21,756 bases of DNA. Source: CALXVA01 sp964587175 (GTDB taxonomy: Bacteria; Bacillota; Clostridia; TANB77; CAG-508). The position numbers and the translations under genes are program-made. Where the stretch lies: contig CAZPKK010000023.1 in the NCBI GenBank assembly GCA_964587175.1, forward strand, positions 1 through 21,756. The letters run 5' to 3'. Below, piece after piece: positions 9,142 to 16,180 of the stretch (positions are counted from its first letter, which is position 1; each line of letters starts with the position of its first letter). Below the pieces are notes generated by a model. That model made no database searches. It was not told the origin of the DNA and saw only the letters and a program-made list of their open reading frames with translations.

Positions 9142-9843
9142 CTATCTACTTCTAATAAAGTCTATTAATAGTTTTTGTAAATAAATAGCTTGGTCTTCAT
9201 CAAGTTCTTCCCCTATAATTTCATTATTAGAAATTATTCTAATTCCAATACATGGCACATTAAATTGTTGACAAGCCAAATATACTCCTATACTCTCCAT
9301 ATCCTCACATAGACTGTCAAATGTGCTACTTATCCAGTTTATTCTATCTATTTCCCTATTAAATGCGTCTCCACTTCCTAATGTACCTTTATAAACTGTA
9401 TTATTAGTATTATTTTTTAGAAAATCATAAAATGATACTGTTAGCTCTTTGTTTGCATTTTTTACTTCTTTTGCTCTTTTGTCAGGTTTCCATTCTAATG
9501 AATTAGAACCTTCATCTTTTCCTTTTTTAGGCATAGAATATGAATTAATATTGGCACATTTCTCTCCTACTATAATATCTCCAGTATGTATACTGTCTCT
9601 ATGTGCTCCTGCAATTCCTTGATTTATTACTATATTTGGTTTAAAAGTTGTTATACCAATAGTAGTAGCAATTGTTGCATTAATAGTTCCTATAAATGTT
9701 TTTGAAACTATGATTTTTAAATTATTTATATAGCCAATACAAAACTCATAACCTGCTATTGTTTTATTTTCTGTTTTTTGTAATTCTTTTATTATATACT
9801 CTACTTCTATATCCATAGCTCCTTGTATCAAGATAGTGTTCAT
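9142..9843 (-). CDS. MTA/SAH nucleosidase-family protein with an altered active site
   Basis: This 233-residue protein belongs to the PNP/UDP phosphorylase superfamily, nearest to MTA/SAH nucleosidases (Pfs/MTAN). Visible family motifs are GAMDIEVEYI near the N-terminus (E13 matches the base-activating Glu12 of E. coli MTAN), VINQGIAGA, and GSGDAFN followed by the DMES motif (E183 matches Glu174). The catalytic Asp197 position in RAISDVAD reads RIISNNEI, so Asn206 stands in its place. The start chosen is ATG at 9843, after AAGGAAGGA; an upstream in-frame start at 9888 has no ribosome site. It lies 72 bases after mtaB and is probably cotranscribed. It may hydrolyse a different nucleoside; the substrate is not determined. 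Confidence 0.82.
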   Translation of the reverse strand: MNTILIQGAMDIEVEYIIKELQKTENKTIAGYEFCIGYINNLKIIVSKTFIGTINATIATTIGITTFKPNIVINQGIAGAHRDSIHTGDIIVGEKCANINSYSMPKKGKDEGSNSLEWKPDKRAKEVKNANKELTVSFYDFLKNNTNNTVYKGTLGSGDAFNREIDRINWISSTFDSLCEDMESIGVYLACQQFNVPCIGIRIISNNEIIGEELDEDQAIYLQKLLIDFIRSR

Positions 9844-9915
9844 TTTTTGTCCTTCCTTTCTTAAGGTACATGGCTTTCCAAAATTCAATTCTTTTTTATT
9901 CTTTTTTATTCTCTT

Positions 9916-11431
9916 TTATTTACTTGCAACTAATTCTAAACCATCTAATCCTACAATTTTTACACTAATTATTTCATTTTCTATATGTTCATTTGTTTCC
10001 AATTTTACTACAATATAATTGCTAGTATGTCCCTTTATATATTTTTTTCCATTTTCTATATGTTGCTCTTCAAAAAGTACTTCTACTTCTTTTCCTATAT
10101 ATTTTTTGTTATATTCTTTTTCGTTTCTGTCTGATAATTCTATTAATTTCCTACTTCTTTCTTCTTTTTTATTTCCATCTATTTGATTTGGCATTACTGC
10201 TGCTTTAGTTCCTTTTCTAGGTGAATATTTAAAAATATGCATTTTATAAAATTTAATTTTTTCCAAAAATTCATATGTTATATTAAATTCCTCATCTGTT
10301 TCCATTGGAAAACCAACAATAATATCTGTTGTAAGTAGCACATTTGGATATGCTTTTCTTAGTATATTTACTCCCTTTTCAAATTCTTTCGTAGTATATC
10401 TTCTATTCATCCTTTTTAAAGTTTCATCACAACCACTTTGGAGTGATAAATGAAAGTGGTCGCAAATTTTTTCTAACTTTGATAGTCTTTGTACGAATTC
10501 TTCTGTAATCAAAGTTGGTTCTAATGATCCGAAGTCGTATTCTTTCAATTCCATCTATTTTATTTATATCTTCTAGTAAATCAATTAATCTGTACTGGTT
10601 ATTATAACTTTCTTTATTATTAATAGTTATATTCGTTTTTTCTGTTTCTATAGTATTATTCTCTTTTGCAGAAAAATTTTTACTACTAAAGCTCCCTTCT
10701 TGTTCATTATTTAGTTTAAAATCCCTTCCATAAGAAGCTAAATGTATTCCTGTTATTACTACTTCCTTTATCCCATCTTTGGCAATCTTTGTTATTTCAC
10801 TTATAACACTTTCTGGTTTTCTGCTCCTTATGTGTCCTCTTGCAAATGGAATTATACAATATGAACAAAATCTATCGCATCCATCTTGAACTTTTATTAC
10901 AGCTCTTGTTTTTTCAGTAAAAGTTACATCTCCAAAATCCACATACTCTTCACAATGCATTACATCTGTTACATTATCTCGTTTTGCTTTATTATTCATT
11001 TTTAACTTTTCTTTACCTGCTACTTCTTTTTCTTTTAACTCATTATTCTCTGAAATTTTTTTATCACTTACAGCTACTAATTCACTTTGAAATTGCTGAA
11101 TAAATTTTACTATATCTTTCTTCTCATTTGTTCCCAAAATCAAATCTATTTCTGGAATTTTTTCTAGCTCCTCTTTTGCTACTTGTGCATAACAACCAAC
11201 AGCAACAAGTATAGCCTCTGGCTTTAATTCTTTTACTCTTCTAAGCATTTGTCTTGATTTCCTATCTGCCATATTTGTTACTGTACAGGTATTTACTATA
11301 TAAACATCTGCAATTTCATCAAATTCTACTATGTTATATCCACTTTTTTTGAATTCTTGTATCATTCCATTTGTTTCATATTGATTTACTTTACATCCTA
11401 ATGTATAAAATGCTACTCTACTGTTTGCCAT
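9916..11431 (-). CDS. mtaB: tRNA (t6A37) methylthiotransferase MtaB, requires a +1 frameshift at CGG
   Basis: MtaB converts t6A37 to ms2t6A in tRNAs reading ANN codons. The N-terminal UPF0004 domain (FYTLGCKVNQYE, VNTCTVTNMADRKSRQ), the radical SAM CDRFCSYC motif and the C-terminal TRAM domain (about the last 65 residues) are present. The frame is interrupted: codons 1-300 are read from 11431, codon 301 is CGG (10531-10529), and the conserved continuation GSLEP is found in the +1 frame to a stop at 9916. Skipping the C at 10531 gives 504 residues. Without a shift, translation ends at 10427 after 334 residues. Two low-complexity inserts (about 125-150 and 230-265) lengthen the protein. ATG 11431 follows GGGAAG by seven bases. 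A true pseudogene or base-call error is not excluded. Confidence 0.88.
10526..10534 (-). other. Putative +1 recoding site in mtaB (CUU CGG A)
   Basis: On the coding strand the in-frame codons are CTT (10534-10532) and CGG (10531-10529). The incoming frame then runs to a stop at 10427, while the conserved RLGSLEP order needs CTT followed by GGA (10530-10528). Removing one C restores it. The site is not in a homopolymer, and no strong upstream Shine-Dalgarno-like stimulator is seen. Confidence 0.6.
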
Positions 11432-11464
11432 TATAATTCTTCCCTTAAATTAATTTACTACAAG

Positions 11465-11493
11465 ATTTTAACATATTTTACGCCTTTTTTCAA
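11465..11493 (-). promoter_or_regulatory. Promoter of mtaB-nucleosidase
   Basis: On the minus strand, TTGAAA (11488-11493) and TAAAAT (11465-11470) are 17 bases apart. The -35 box overlaps the stop codon of the 41-residue ORF upstream. The predicted leader before mtaB is about 27 bases. Confidence 0.65.
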
Positions 11494-11615
11494 CTTTTAA
11501 TATAATATTTCAAGATTTCTCTATCCCTATAATTTATAAATTTTGAGTGATATATATTTCCATATTTTGATTCTTTTCCAAACATTTTATCTGCTATTTC
11601 TATTATTACATTCAT
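11490..11615 (-). CDS. Small ORF of 41 residues downstream of groEL
   Basis: A short reading frame starts MNVIIEIADKMFGKESKYGN and ends YYIKS before TGA at 11490. Support is an AAGGAG ribosome site exactly eight bases before ATG 11615 and a position filling the otherwise empty groEL-mtaB gap. The product would be basic and aromatic (five Tyr, eight Lys/Arg) with no signal peptide or membrane helix, and no family is recognised. It lies beyond the groEL terminator, so it needs read-through or a promoter of its own; only a weak CATAAT box is visible before it. It may be a real small protein or the remnant of a longer gene. Confidence 0.45.
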   Translation of the reverse strand: MNVIIEIADKMFGKESKYGNIYHSKFINYRDREILKYYIKS

Positions 11616-11646
11616 AAATTTAACTCCTTATATATTATGTTGAGTG

Positions 11647-11673
11647 AAAAAACGGCTATCTACATAATAGCCG
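11647..11673 (-). terminator. Intrinsic terminator of groESL
   Basis: CGGCTAT (11653-11659) pairs perfectly with ATAGCCG (11667-11673) around a seven-base loop, followed by six Ts on the minus strand. It begins about 14 bases after the groEL stop codon. Confidence 0.93.
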
Positions 11674-11686
11674 CTTCTCATCTATA

Positions 11687-13321
11687 TTAATACATTCCAC
11701 CCATTTGTCCTTCATCATCATGGTGTCCTCCACAATTGCAAGCTGGTTCCTTTTTATCTGTAACTAAGCTTTCTGTTGTAAGTATCATAGATGCTATTGA
11801 TACTGCGTTTTGAAGTGCACTTCTAGAAACTTTAGTTGGGTCTACAATTCCCGATTTCTTCATATCAACATATTCTTCTTCACTAGCATCAAATCCTACA
11901 CCTGGATTGCTTTGTTTTACTTTCTCAATTATAACAGCTGGCTCTAAACCTGCATTGCTAGCAATTTGTCTTGCTGGTTCTTCTAATGCTCTTAATATTA
12001 TCTTTCCACCTATTTTCTCATCTCCATGAAGTTTGTCTACTTCTTTAGCAACTTCTGGTATGATATCTACAAATGCTGTACCACCACCAGCAACAATTCC
12101 TTCTTCAACAGCTGCTTTTGTTGCAGATAAAGCATCCTCAATTCTTAATTTTCTATCTTTCATTTCTACTTCTGTGGCTGCACCAACACCAATTACTGCA
12201 ACTCCACCTGCTATTTTAGCTAATCTTTCTTGTAAGTTTTCTTTTTCAAACTCGCTCTTTTCTTCAGCGATTTGAGCTTTTAGCTGATTTATTCTTGCAG
12301 AAATTTGTGCTTTATCTCCCATACCATCAACAATTATTGTATTTTCTTTTTGTACTTTTATTTGTTTTGCTCTACCTAATTGTTCTACTGTTGTATCTTT
12401 AAGCTCCATTCCTAAATCAGATGAAATTACTTCTCCACCAGTAAGAATAGCAATATCTTGTAGCATATTCTTTCTCTTATCACCATATCCAGGAGCTTTT
12501 ACTGCAACTACATTTAATACTCCTCTTAATTTATTTAATATCAAAGTAGATAATGCTTCTCCTTCTATATCATCACATATAATTACTAATTTCCCTGAAT
12601 TTTGCATTAATGTTTCAAGAAGTGGTAATATTTCTTGAATATTGCTTATTTTCTTGTCTGTAATTAATACATATGGGTTTTCAACTACGGCTTCCATCTT
12701 TTCTGTGTCAGTTACCATGTATGGAGATAAATATCCTTTATCAAATTGCATACCTTCTACTACATTTAATTCTGTTTGAGAAGTTTTTGATTCCTCAATA
12801 GTAATAACACCATCTTTCGAAACTTTTTCCATTGCTTCTGAAATTAACTCACCAACTTCTGCATTATTCGCAGATATACTTGCAACTCTTGCAATATCTT
12901 CTTTTCCATTAACTGGTGAACTTACTTTTTTAAGTTCTTCAATTGCAGAACTTACAGCTTTATCCATACCTCTTTTTATAGCCATTGGATCTCCACCTGC
13001 TGCAACATTTTTTACTCCTTCTTTAACCATACTTTGAGCAAGTACCATAGCTGTTGTAGTACCATCACCCGCAACATCATTTGTCTTAATAGAAACCTCT
13101 TTTACAATTTGAGCTCCCATATTTTCAAATGGATCATCTAACTCAATTTCCTTTGCGATTGTTACACCATCATTTGTAATTAATGGTGCTCCAAATTTTT
13201 TATCAAGTACTACATTTCTTCCTTTTGGTCCCATTGTAACCTTTACAGTATCAGCTAATTTATTTACACCATTAAGCAAGCTTTTTCTTGCATCTTCTCC
13301 AAATTTAATATCTTTTGCCAT
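11687..13321 (-). CDS. groEL: Chaperonin GroEL (Hsp60)
   Basis: GroEL forms the double-ring ATP-dependent folding chamber capped by GroES. The 544-residue protein matches the usual length, with the equatorial ATP site (VTMGPKGRNVVLD, NDGVTIAKEIELDDPFENMG, VAGDGTTTAMVLAQ), apical domain (about 190-375) and the second equatorial part (AAVEEGIVAGGGTAF). The C-terminus reads CNCGGHHDDEGQMGGMY: the usual Gly-Met tail is shortened and preceded by a Cys/His/acidic cluster. The start chosen is ATG at 13321, nine bases after AAAGG; an in-frame ATG at 13330 abuts that site. It is the second gene of the CIRCE-controlled groESL operon. Confidence 0.98.
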   Translation of the reverse strand: MAKDIKFGEDARKSLLNGVNKLADTVKVTMGPKGRNVVLDKKFGAPLITNDGVTIAKEIELDDPFENMGAQIVKEVSIKTNDVAGDGTTTAMVLAQSMVKEGVKNVAAGGDPMAIKRGMDKAVSSAIEELKKVSSPVNGKEDIARVASISANNAEVGELISEAMEKVSKDGVITIEESKTSQTELNVVEGMQFDKGYLSPYMVTDTEKMEAVVENPYVLITDKKISNIQEILPLLETLMQNSGKLVIICDDIEGEALSTLILNKLRGVLNVVAVKAPGYGDKRKNMLQDIAILTGGEVISSDLGMELKDTTVEQLGRAKQIKVQKENTIIVDGMGDKAQISARINQLKAQIAEEKSEFEKENLQERLAKIAGGVAVIGVGAATEVEMKDRKLRIEDALSATKAAVEEGIVAGGGTAFVDIIPEVAKEVDKLHGDEKIGGKIILRALEEPARQIASNAGLEPAVIIEKVKQSNPGVGFDASEEEYVDMKKSGIVDPTKVSRSALQNAVSIASMILTTESLVTDKKEPACNCGGHHDDEGQMGGMY

Positions 13322-13344
13322 ATTTATCATCCTTTCTTTATTTT

Positions 13345-13397
13345 TGTCGTTCTAAAAGCAATTAGAAAAACGACATTCCTGTCACTTTGGGGACAGG
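13345..13397 (-). repeat. Two hairpins in the groES-groEL spacer, one matching a dispersed motif
   Basis: CCTGTC (13378-13383) pairs with GACAGG (13392-13397), and TGTCGTT/CTAA arms (13345-13355) pair with 13362-13375 with a bulge. Read on the minus strand, the first hairpin begins GACCTGTCCCC and resembles the motif copies at 15058 and 16181-16235. Such intercistronic hairpins could affect processing or relative expression of groES and groEL; this is inference. Confidence 0.5.
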
Positions 13398-13407
13398 TCT
13401 CCATTTA

Positions 13408-13689
13408 TTACTCAACTATTGCTAAAATATCCTCTTGACGAACAATAGTATATTCTGTACCTTCATACTTTACTTCTGTTCCAGAATATTTATTTACAAC
13501 AACCTTATCTCCCTTTTTTACAAGCATTTTTTCTAGTTTGCCATCTACTTCTTTACCCTGTCCAACCTCTACAACTTCTGCAAATTGTGGTTTTTCTGTG
13601 GCATTAGGCGCTAAAATTATTCCACTTTTTGTTGTTTCCTCTTTCTCTAGCATTTTTATAACTACTCTGTCTGATAATGGTTTTAACAT
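13408..13689 (-). CDS. groES: Co-chaperonin GroES (Hsp10)
   Basis: GroES is the heptameric lid of the GroEL chamber. The 93-residue protein has the standard opening LKPLSDRVVIKMLEKEETT, the mobile loop with SGIILAPNATEKP (about 22-35), the roof-loop region and the closing EYTIVRQEDILAIVE. Length and fold are typical. ATG at 13689 follows a perfect AAGGAGG by eight bases. It is the first gene of groESL, about 110 bases downstream of a CIRCE-overlapped promoter, so heat-shock control by an HrcA repressor is expected although hrcA is not in the window. Confidence 0.97.
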   Translation of the reverse strand: MLKPLSDRVVIKMLEKEETTKSGIILAPNATEKPQFAEVVEVGQGKEVDGKLEKMLVKKGDKVVVNKYSGTEVKYEGTEYTIVRQEDILAIVE

Positions 13690-13769
13690 TTTATCTACCT
13701 CCTTAAAATTATACCATTTATTCTATATATTAATATGTTTGAATTATAAATATATGATTTTCATATTAA

Positions 13770-13810
13770 TATATTTTTAGCAGTCTTTTGTTTTGATTGC
13801 TAAAAATATA
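13770..13810. promoter_or_regulatory. CIRCE operator (HrcA site) of groESL
   Basis: The inverted repeat TTAGCAGTC-N9-GATTGCTAA lies at 13777-13803, inside 16-base arms that match at 15 positions (13770-13785 with 13795-13810). The CIRCE consensus is TTAGCACTC-N9-GAGTGCTAA, so each arm departs from it at one position. The operator overlaps the -10 box and the predicted transcription start of groESL, the usual place for HrcA repression. Confidence 0.93.
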
Positions 13811-13833
13811 TACCCATTTTTACAAATTGTCAA
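13805..13833 (-). promoter_or_regulatory. Sigma-A promoter of groESL
   Basis: On the minus strand, the consensus TTGACA (13828-13833) and TATATT (13805-13810) are separated by 17 bases. The -10 box lies in the outer CIRCE arm. Confidence 0.88.
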
Positions 13834-13883
13834 TACCTAATTTTAAATTTCACAAAACATTCACATTTCTGATTTTTTTCTAC

Positions 13884-13911
13884 TTGACATATTTACCGAG
13901 TAATGTAATAA
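13884..13911 (+). promoter_or_regulatory. Promoter of the DUF4190-deoD pair
   Basis: TTGACA (13884-13889) is followed after 16 bases by TAATAAT (from 13906). It diverges from the groESL promoter, with about 50 bases between the two -35 boxes. Confidence 0.7.
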
Positions 13912-13938
13912 TACAACTAATGAAAGGGGGAAATATAT

Positions 13939-14226
13939 ATGGAGAAAGAAGTTCAAAAAAATCCAACTTCTATTAATGGCTGGGGAATTGCATCATTGGT
14001 ATTTGGCATCCTTTCTATTATGTTTTTATTTTTCATTATTATCTCTGTATTATCTGCAATTCTATCAATTGTTTTTGGTGTTGTAGCTGTTAAAAAAGGT
14101 GATAAAAACTTAGGAAGAGCTGGATTGATTTTAGGTATAATATCAATACTTGTTACATTCTTACTATTCTTGTTTTTACAAGTATTAGATGTTTCACTAT
14201 TTTACATACCTACATGGTATAGATAA
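13939..14226 (+). CDS. DUF4190-type small membrane protein
   Basis: A 95-residue protein with a short hydrophilic N-terminus and two hydrophobic segments (about 17-47 and 59-83) linked by a basic turn VKKGDKNLGRAG. The repeated pattern GIASLVFGILSI and GLILGIISIL is typical of DUF4190 proteins, predicted to be membrane-embedded and of unknown role. ATG 13939 follows AAAGGGGG by eight bases. It ends 14 bases before deoD with no terminator between them, so the two are very likely cotranscribed; whether there is a functional tie to nucleoside salvage is open. Confidence 0.85.
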   Translation: MEKEVQKNPTSINGWGIASLVFGILSIMFLFFIIISVLSAILSIVFGVVAVKKGDKNLGRAGLILGIISILVTFLLFLFLQVLDVSLFYIPTWYR

Positions 14227-14240
14227 AGGAGGATGACTTT

Positions 14241-14951
14241 ATGTCTATACATTGCAATGCTAAAAAAGAAGATATTGAGAAAACTGTACTTATGCCAGGT
14301 GATCCATTAAGAGCAAAATATATTGCTGAAAACTTTTTAGAAGATTCTAAACTTGTAAATACTGTTAGAAATATGCTTGCATATACTGGCACTTACAAAG
14401 GAAAGCCTGTCACAATTTTTTCATCTGGTATGGGCATGCCAAGTATGGGAATCTATTCATATGAACTCTTTAAATTTTATGACGTGCAAGAAATAATACG
14501 TATTGGTTCTTGCGGAGCATATAATAAAGAGTTGAATTTATTTGACACCATATTGGTAGATAAAAGTTACACTGAAGGAAACTTTGCATATTCTTGGAAT
14601 GAAGAAGAAGAGCATATTGCTGAAGCAAATTTAGAACTTAATACAAAACTTAAAGAAACTGCAAAAACATTAAATATCTCACTTATAGAAGGAAATTCGT
14701 TATGCAACGAAGTATTTGATGGATATTTAGATGATATTGAAGGTTTTATTTCCAGATTTCCAAAAGATTTGAATATAATTGCTTGTGAAATGGAGGCTTT
14801 TGCATTATTTTATATGGCAAAATACTTTAATAAAAAAGCGGCTTGTCTTCTCACTGTTGTTGATTCGCATTATAAAAATCAAGAAAGCACTCCTGAGGAA
14901 AGAGAACGTTCATTAAATAATATGATAAAAATTGCATTAGAAAGTTTATAA
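14241..14951 (+). CDS. deoD: Purine-nucleoside phosphorylase, DeoD type
   Basis: DeoD cleaves purine (deoxy)nucleosides with phosphate to the free base and (deoxy)ribose 1-phosphate, in purine salvage. The 236-residue protein is standard length for the hexameric bacterial type. Visible features are His4 near the N-terminus, VLMPGDPLRAKYIAENFLED, RIGSCGA in the phosphate/ribose region, CEMEAF (ribose binding) and TVVDSHYKNQEST, where Asp matches the catalytic Asp204 of the E. coli enzyme; the usual SDH triplet reads VDS. Arg in TPEERERS matches Arg217. AAAGGAGG precedes ATG 14241. It is the second gene after the DUF4190 protein and is followed by a strong terminator. Confidence 0.96.
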   Translation: MSIHCNAKKEDIEKTVLMPGDPLRAKYIAENFLEDSKLVNTVRNMLAYTGTYKGKPVTIFSSGMGMPSMGIYSYELFKFYDVQEIIRIGSCGAYNKELNLFDTILVDKSYTEGNFAYSWNEEEEHIAEANLELNTKLKETAKTLNISLIEGNSLCNEVFDGYLDDIEGFISRFPKDLNIIACEMEAFALFYMAKYFNKKAACLLTVVDSHYKNQESTPEERERSLNNMIKIALESL

Positions 14952-14974
14952 TTTAAAAAGGTATATTTATTTTT

Positions 14975-15028
14975 TAGTGGCATAGCAGTGATAATTTTTT
15001 ACTTATCACTGCTGTGCTACTATTTTTT
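14975..15028 (+). terminator. Terminator of deoD
   Basis: A 20-bp stem (14975-14994 with 15003-15022, two wobble positions on the transcript) and an eight-base loop are followed by six Ts on the plus strand. The opposite strand has no T-run, so it acts for the DUF4190-deoD transcript only. Confidence 0.93.
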
Positions 15029-15057
15029 CTACCTTACTATTTAGGAGTGAATTGAAA

Positions 15058-15075
15058 CACCTGTCTCTAATTTGA
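15058..15075 (+). repeat. Copy of the dispersed CCTGTCCC motif
   Basis: CACCTGTCTCTAATTTGA lies ten bases beyond the splB stop codon and matches the two copies upstream of splB at 16181 and 16216 at most positions. It is a direct repeat relative to them and intergenic. Confidence 0.5.
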
Positions 15076-15084
15076 AAAATCTTT

Positions 15085-16089
15085 TTAGCTAAAATATAAA
15101 ATCTTATTTTCCGGAAAATATTTTTCTAATAATCCCCTTACGTACTCCTCTCCTATTTTTCGTTGTTCTTGTTTATATGTGTATTTACCTTTCCCTCTTC
15201 CTGTCATTAAACTAGTATCATATAAATCTATCGAACCTGGGAATGCTTCTTCATTTATTTTTCTATGGATATAACTATATGTCATAAAAATAACTTCAAA
15301 GAATACATCTTGCTTTACCTCTTTTTCCAAATTGTTTTTCAAATATATAACCAACTCTTCATATAGTTTCTCCCAATTTTCCACAAAAATCACAGGAGCT
15401 ATTAATATTCCTACTTTATATCCTGCCTTTTTTACTTTATTTATTGCTTCTACTCTTTTTTCTAGTGATGATGTTCCCATTTCTATTTTCTGAATTATCG
15501 CTTTTGGATTTACACTCATTCTAAATATCACTCTTTCTTTTCCTTCAATATTTAACAAATCTTCCACAATATCAAATTTAGTAGGAAATGTAATATATCC
15601 TTTTTCAGCTTTCCTAAAATTTTCTATTGTCCATTTTAAATTTCCTGTAATTGTGTTTTCAAGTACTAAATCACTATTACTGCCAATTTCAAATACTAAT
15701 TCCTTATCACTTTCATTCGCTGTTTTTATGATTTTCTCTAGCATCTCTTCCCTATTTACAAATAACCTTAAATAAGCACACTTATTATAATTACACACTA
15801 AATAGCAATATAGACACATAGCTGTACAACCAGATGAAGTATATGGAACTAAATAATTAGATATTTTATTATTTGCTACAAATTTATGTGTCTTTCTTAT
15901 TCCTATTATTAAGTTTCGCTTCATTTTGGGGAATTCTTTATTTTCTTTTTTACGCATTTCTTCTATATTATTATGATTTTCTATTATGAATTTTGGTACA
16001 TCCTTATATTTCTCTAGTAATTCTCTTCCCAGCTTATAATTAAGCACTCCTTCTTCATAATATATAGCATTAGGAATAAAATCTTTCAT
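15085..16089 (-). CDS. splB: Spore photoproduct lyase homologue (radical SAM)
   Basis: Spore photoproduct lyase repairs 5-thyminyl-5,6-dihydrothymine in germinating spores with a SAM radical. The 334-residue length and pattern follow the family: N-terminal YYEEGVLNYKLGRELL, IGIRKTHKF, the cluster motif C88-x3-C92-x2-C95 with the flanking tyrosines, YLRLFVNREEML, FPTKFDIVEDLL, MGTSSLEKRVEAINK and the C-terminal GRGKGKYTYKQEQ. The position of the essential Cys141 of the B. subtilis enzyme (FEASCTSD) reads FEIGSNSD, giving Ser137; two extra cysteines (C99, C104) lie just after the cluster motif. ATG 16089 follows GAAAGAGG by seven bases. A sigma-G-like promoter lies upstream. It may be a functional variant or a paralogue with another substrate. 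Confidence 0.85.
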   Translation of the reverse strand: MKDFIPNAIYYEEGVLNYKLGRELLEKYKDVPKFIIENHNNIEEMRKKENKEFPKMKRNLIIGIRKTHKFVANNKISNYLVPYTSSGCTAMCLYCYLVCNYNKCAYLRLFVNREEMLEKIIKTANESDKELVFEIGSNSDLVLENTITGNLKWTIENFRKAEKGYITFPTKFDIVEDLLNIEGKERVIFRMSVNPKAIIQKIEMGTSSLEKRVEAINKVKKAGYKVGILIAPVIFVENWEKLYEELVIYLKNNLEKEVKQDVFFEVIFMTYSYIHRKINEEAFPGSIDLYDTSLMTGRGKGKYTYKQEQRKIGEEYVRGLLEKYFPENKILYFS

Positions 16090-16121
16090 ATAAAAACCTC
16101 TTTCTTTTATAAAATTATTTT

Positions 16122-16151
16122 TATTATGCTCTATCTCTTTACAATTATTCG
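16122..16151 (-). promoter_or_regulatory. Sigma-G-like forespore promoter of splB
   Basis: On the minus strand, CGAATA (16146-16151) and CATAATA (16122-16128) are 17 bases apart, each one base from the known B. subtilis forespore sigma-G boxes TGAATA and CATACTA. The predicted leader is about 25 bases. B. subtilis splB is itself a sigma-G gene, so element and gene agree. Confidence 0.7.
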
Positions 16152-16180
16152 GTTTTCATTTTTATAAAGATTATATAACG

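Noticed and set aside
9888..9912. Repeated TTCTTTTTTA units between mtaB and the nucleosidase gene
   Set aside because: Two or three AT-rich units only; too simple to call a functional repeat.
9916..10554. A separate 212-residue gene with its own start at 10554
   Set aside because: It is the C-terminal part of MtaB in the +1 frame; no ribosome site precedes the apparent start and its first residues lie in the overlap with the N-terminal half.
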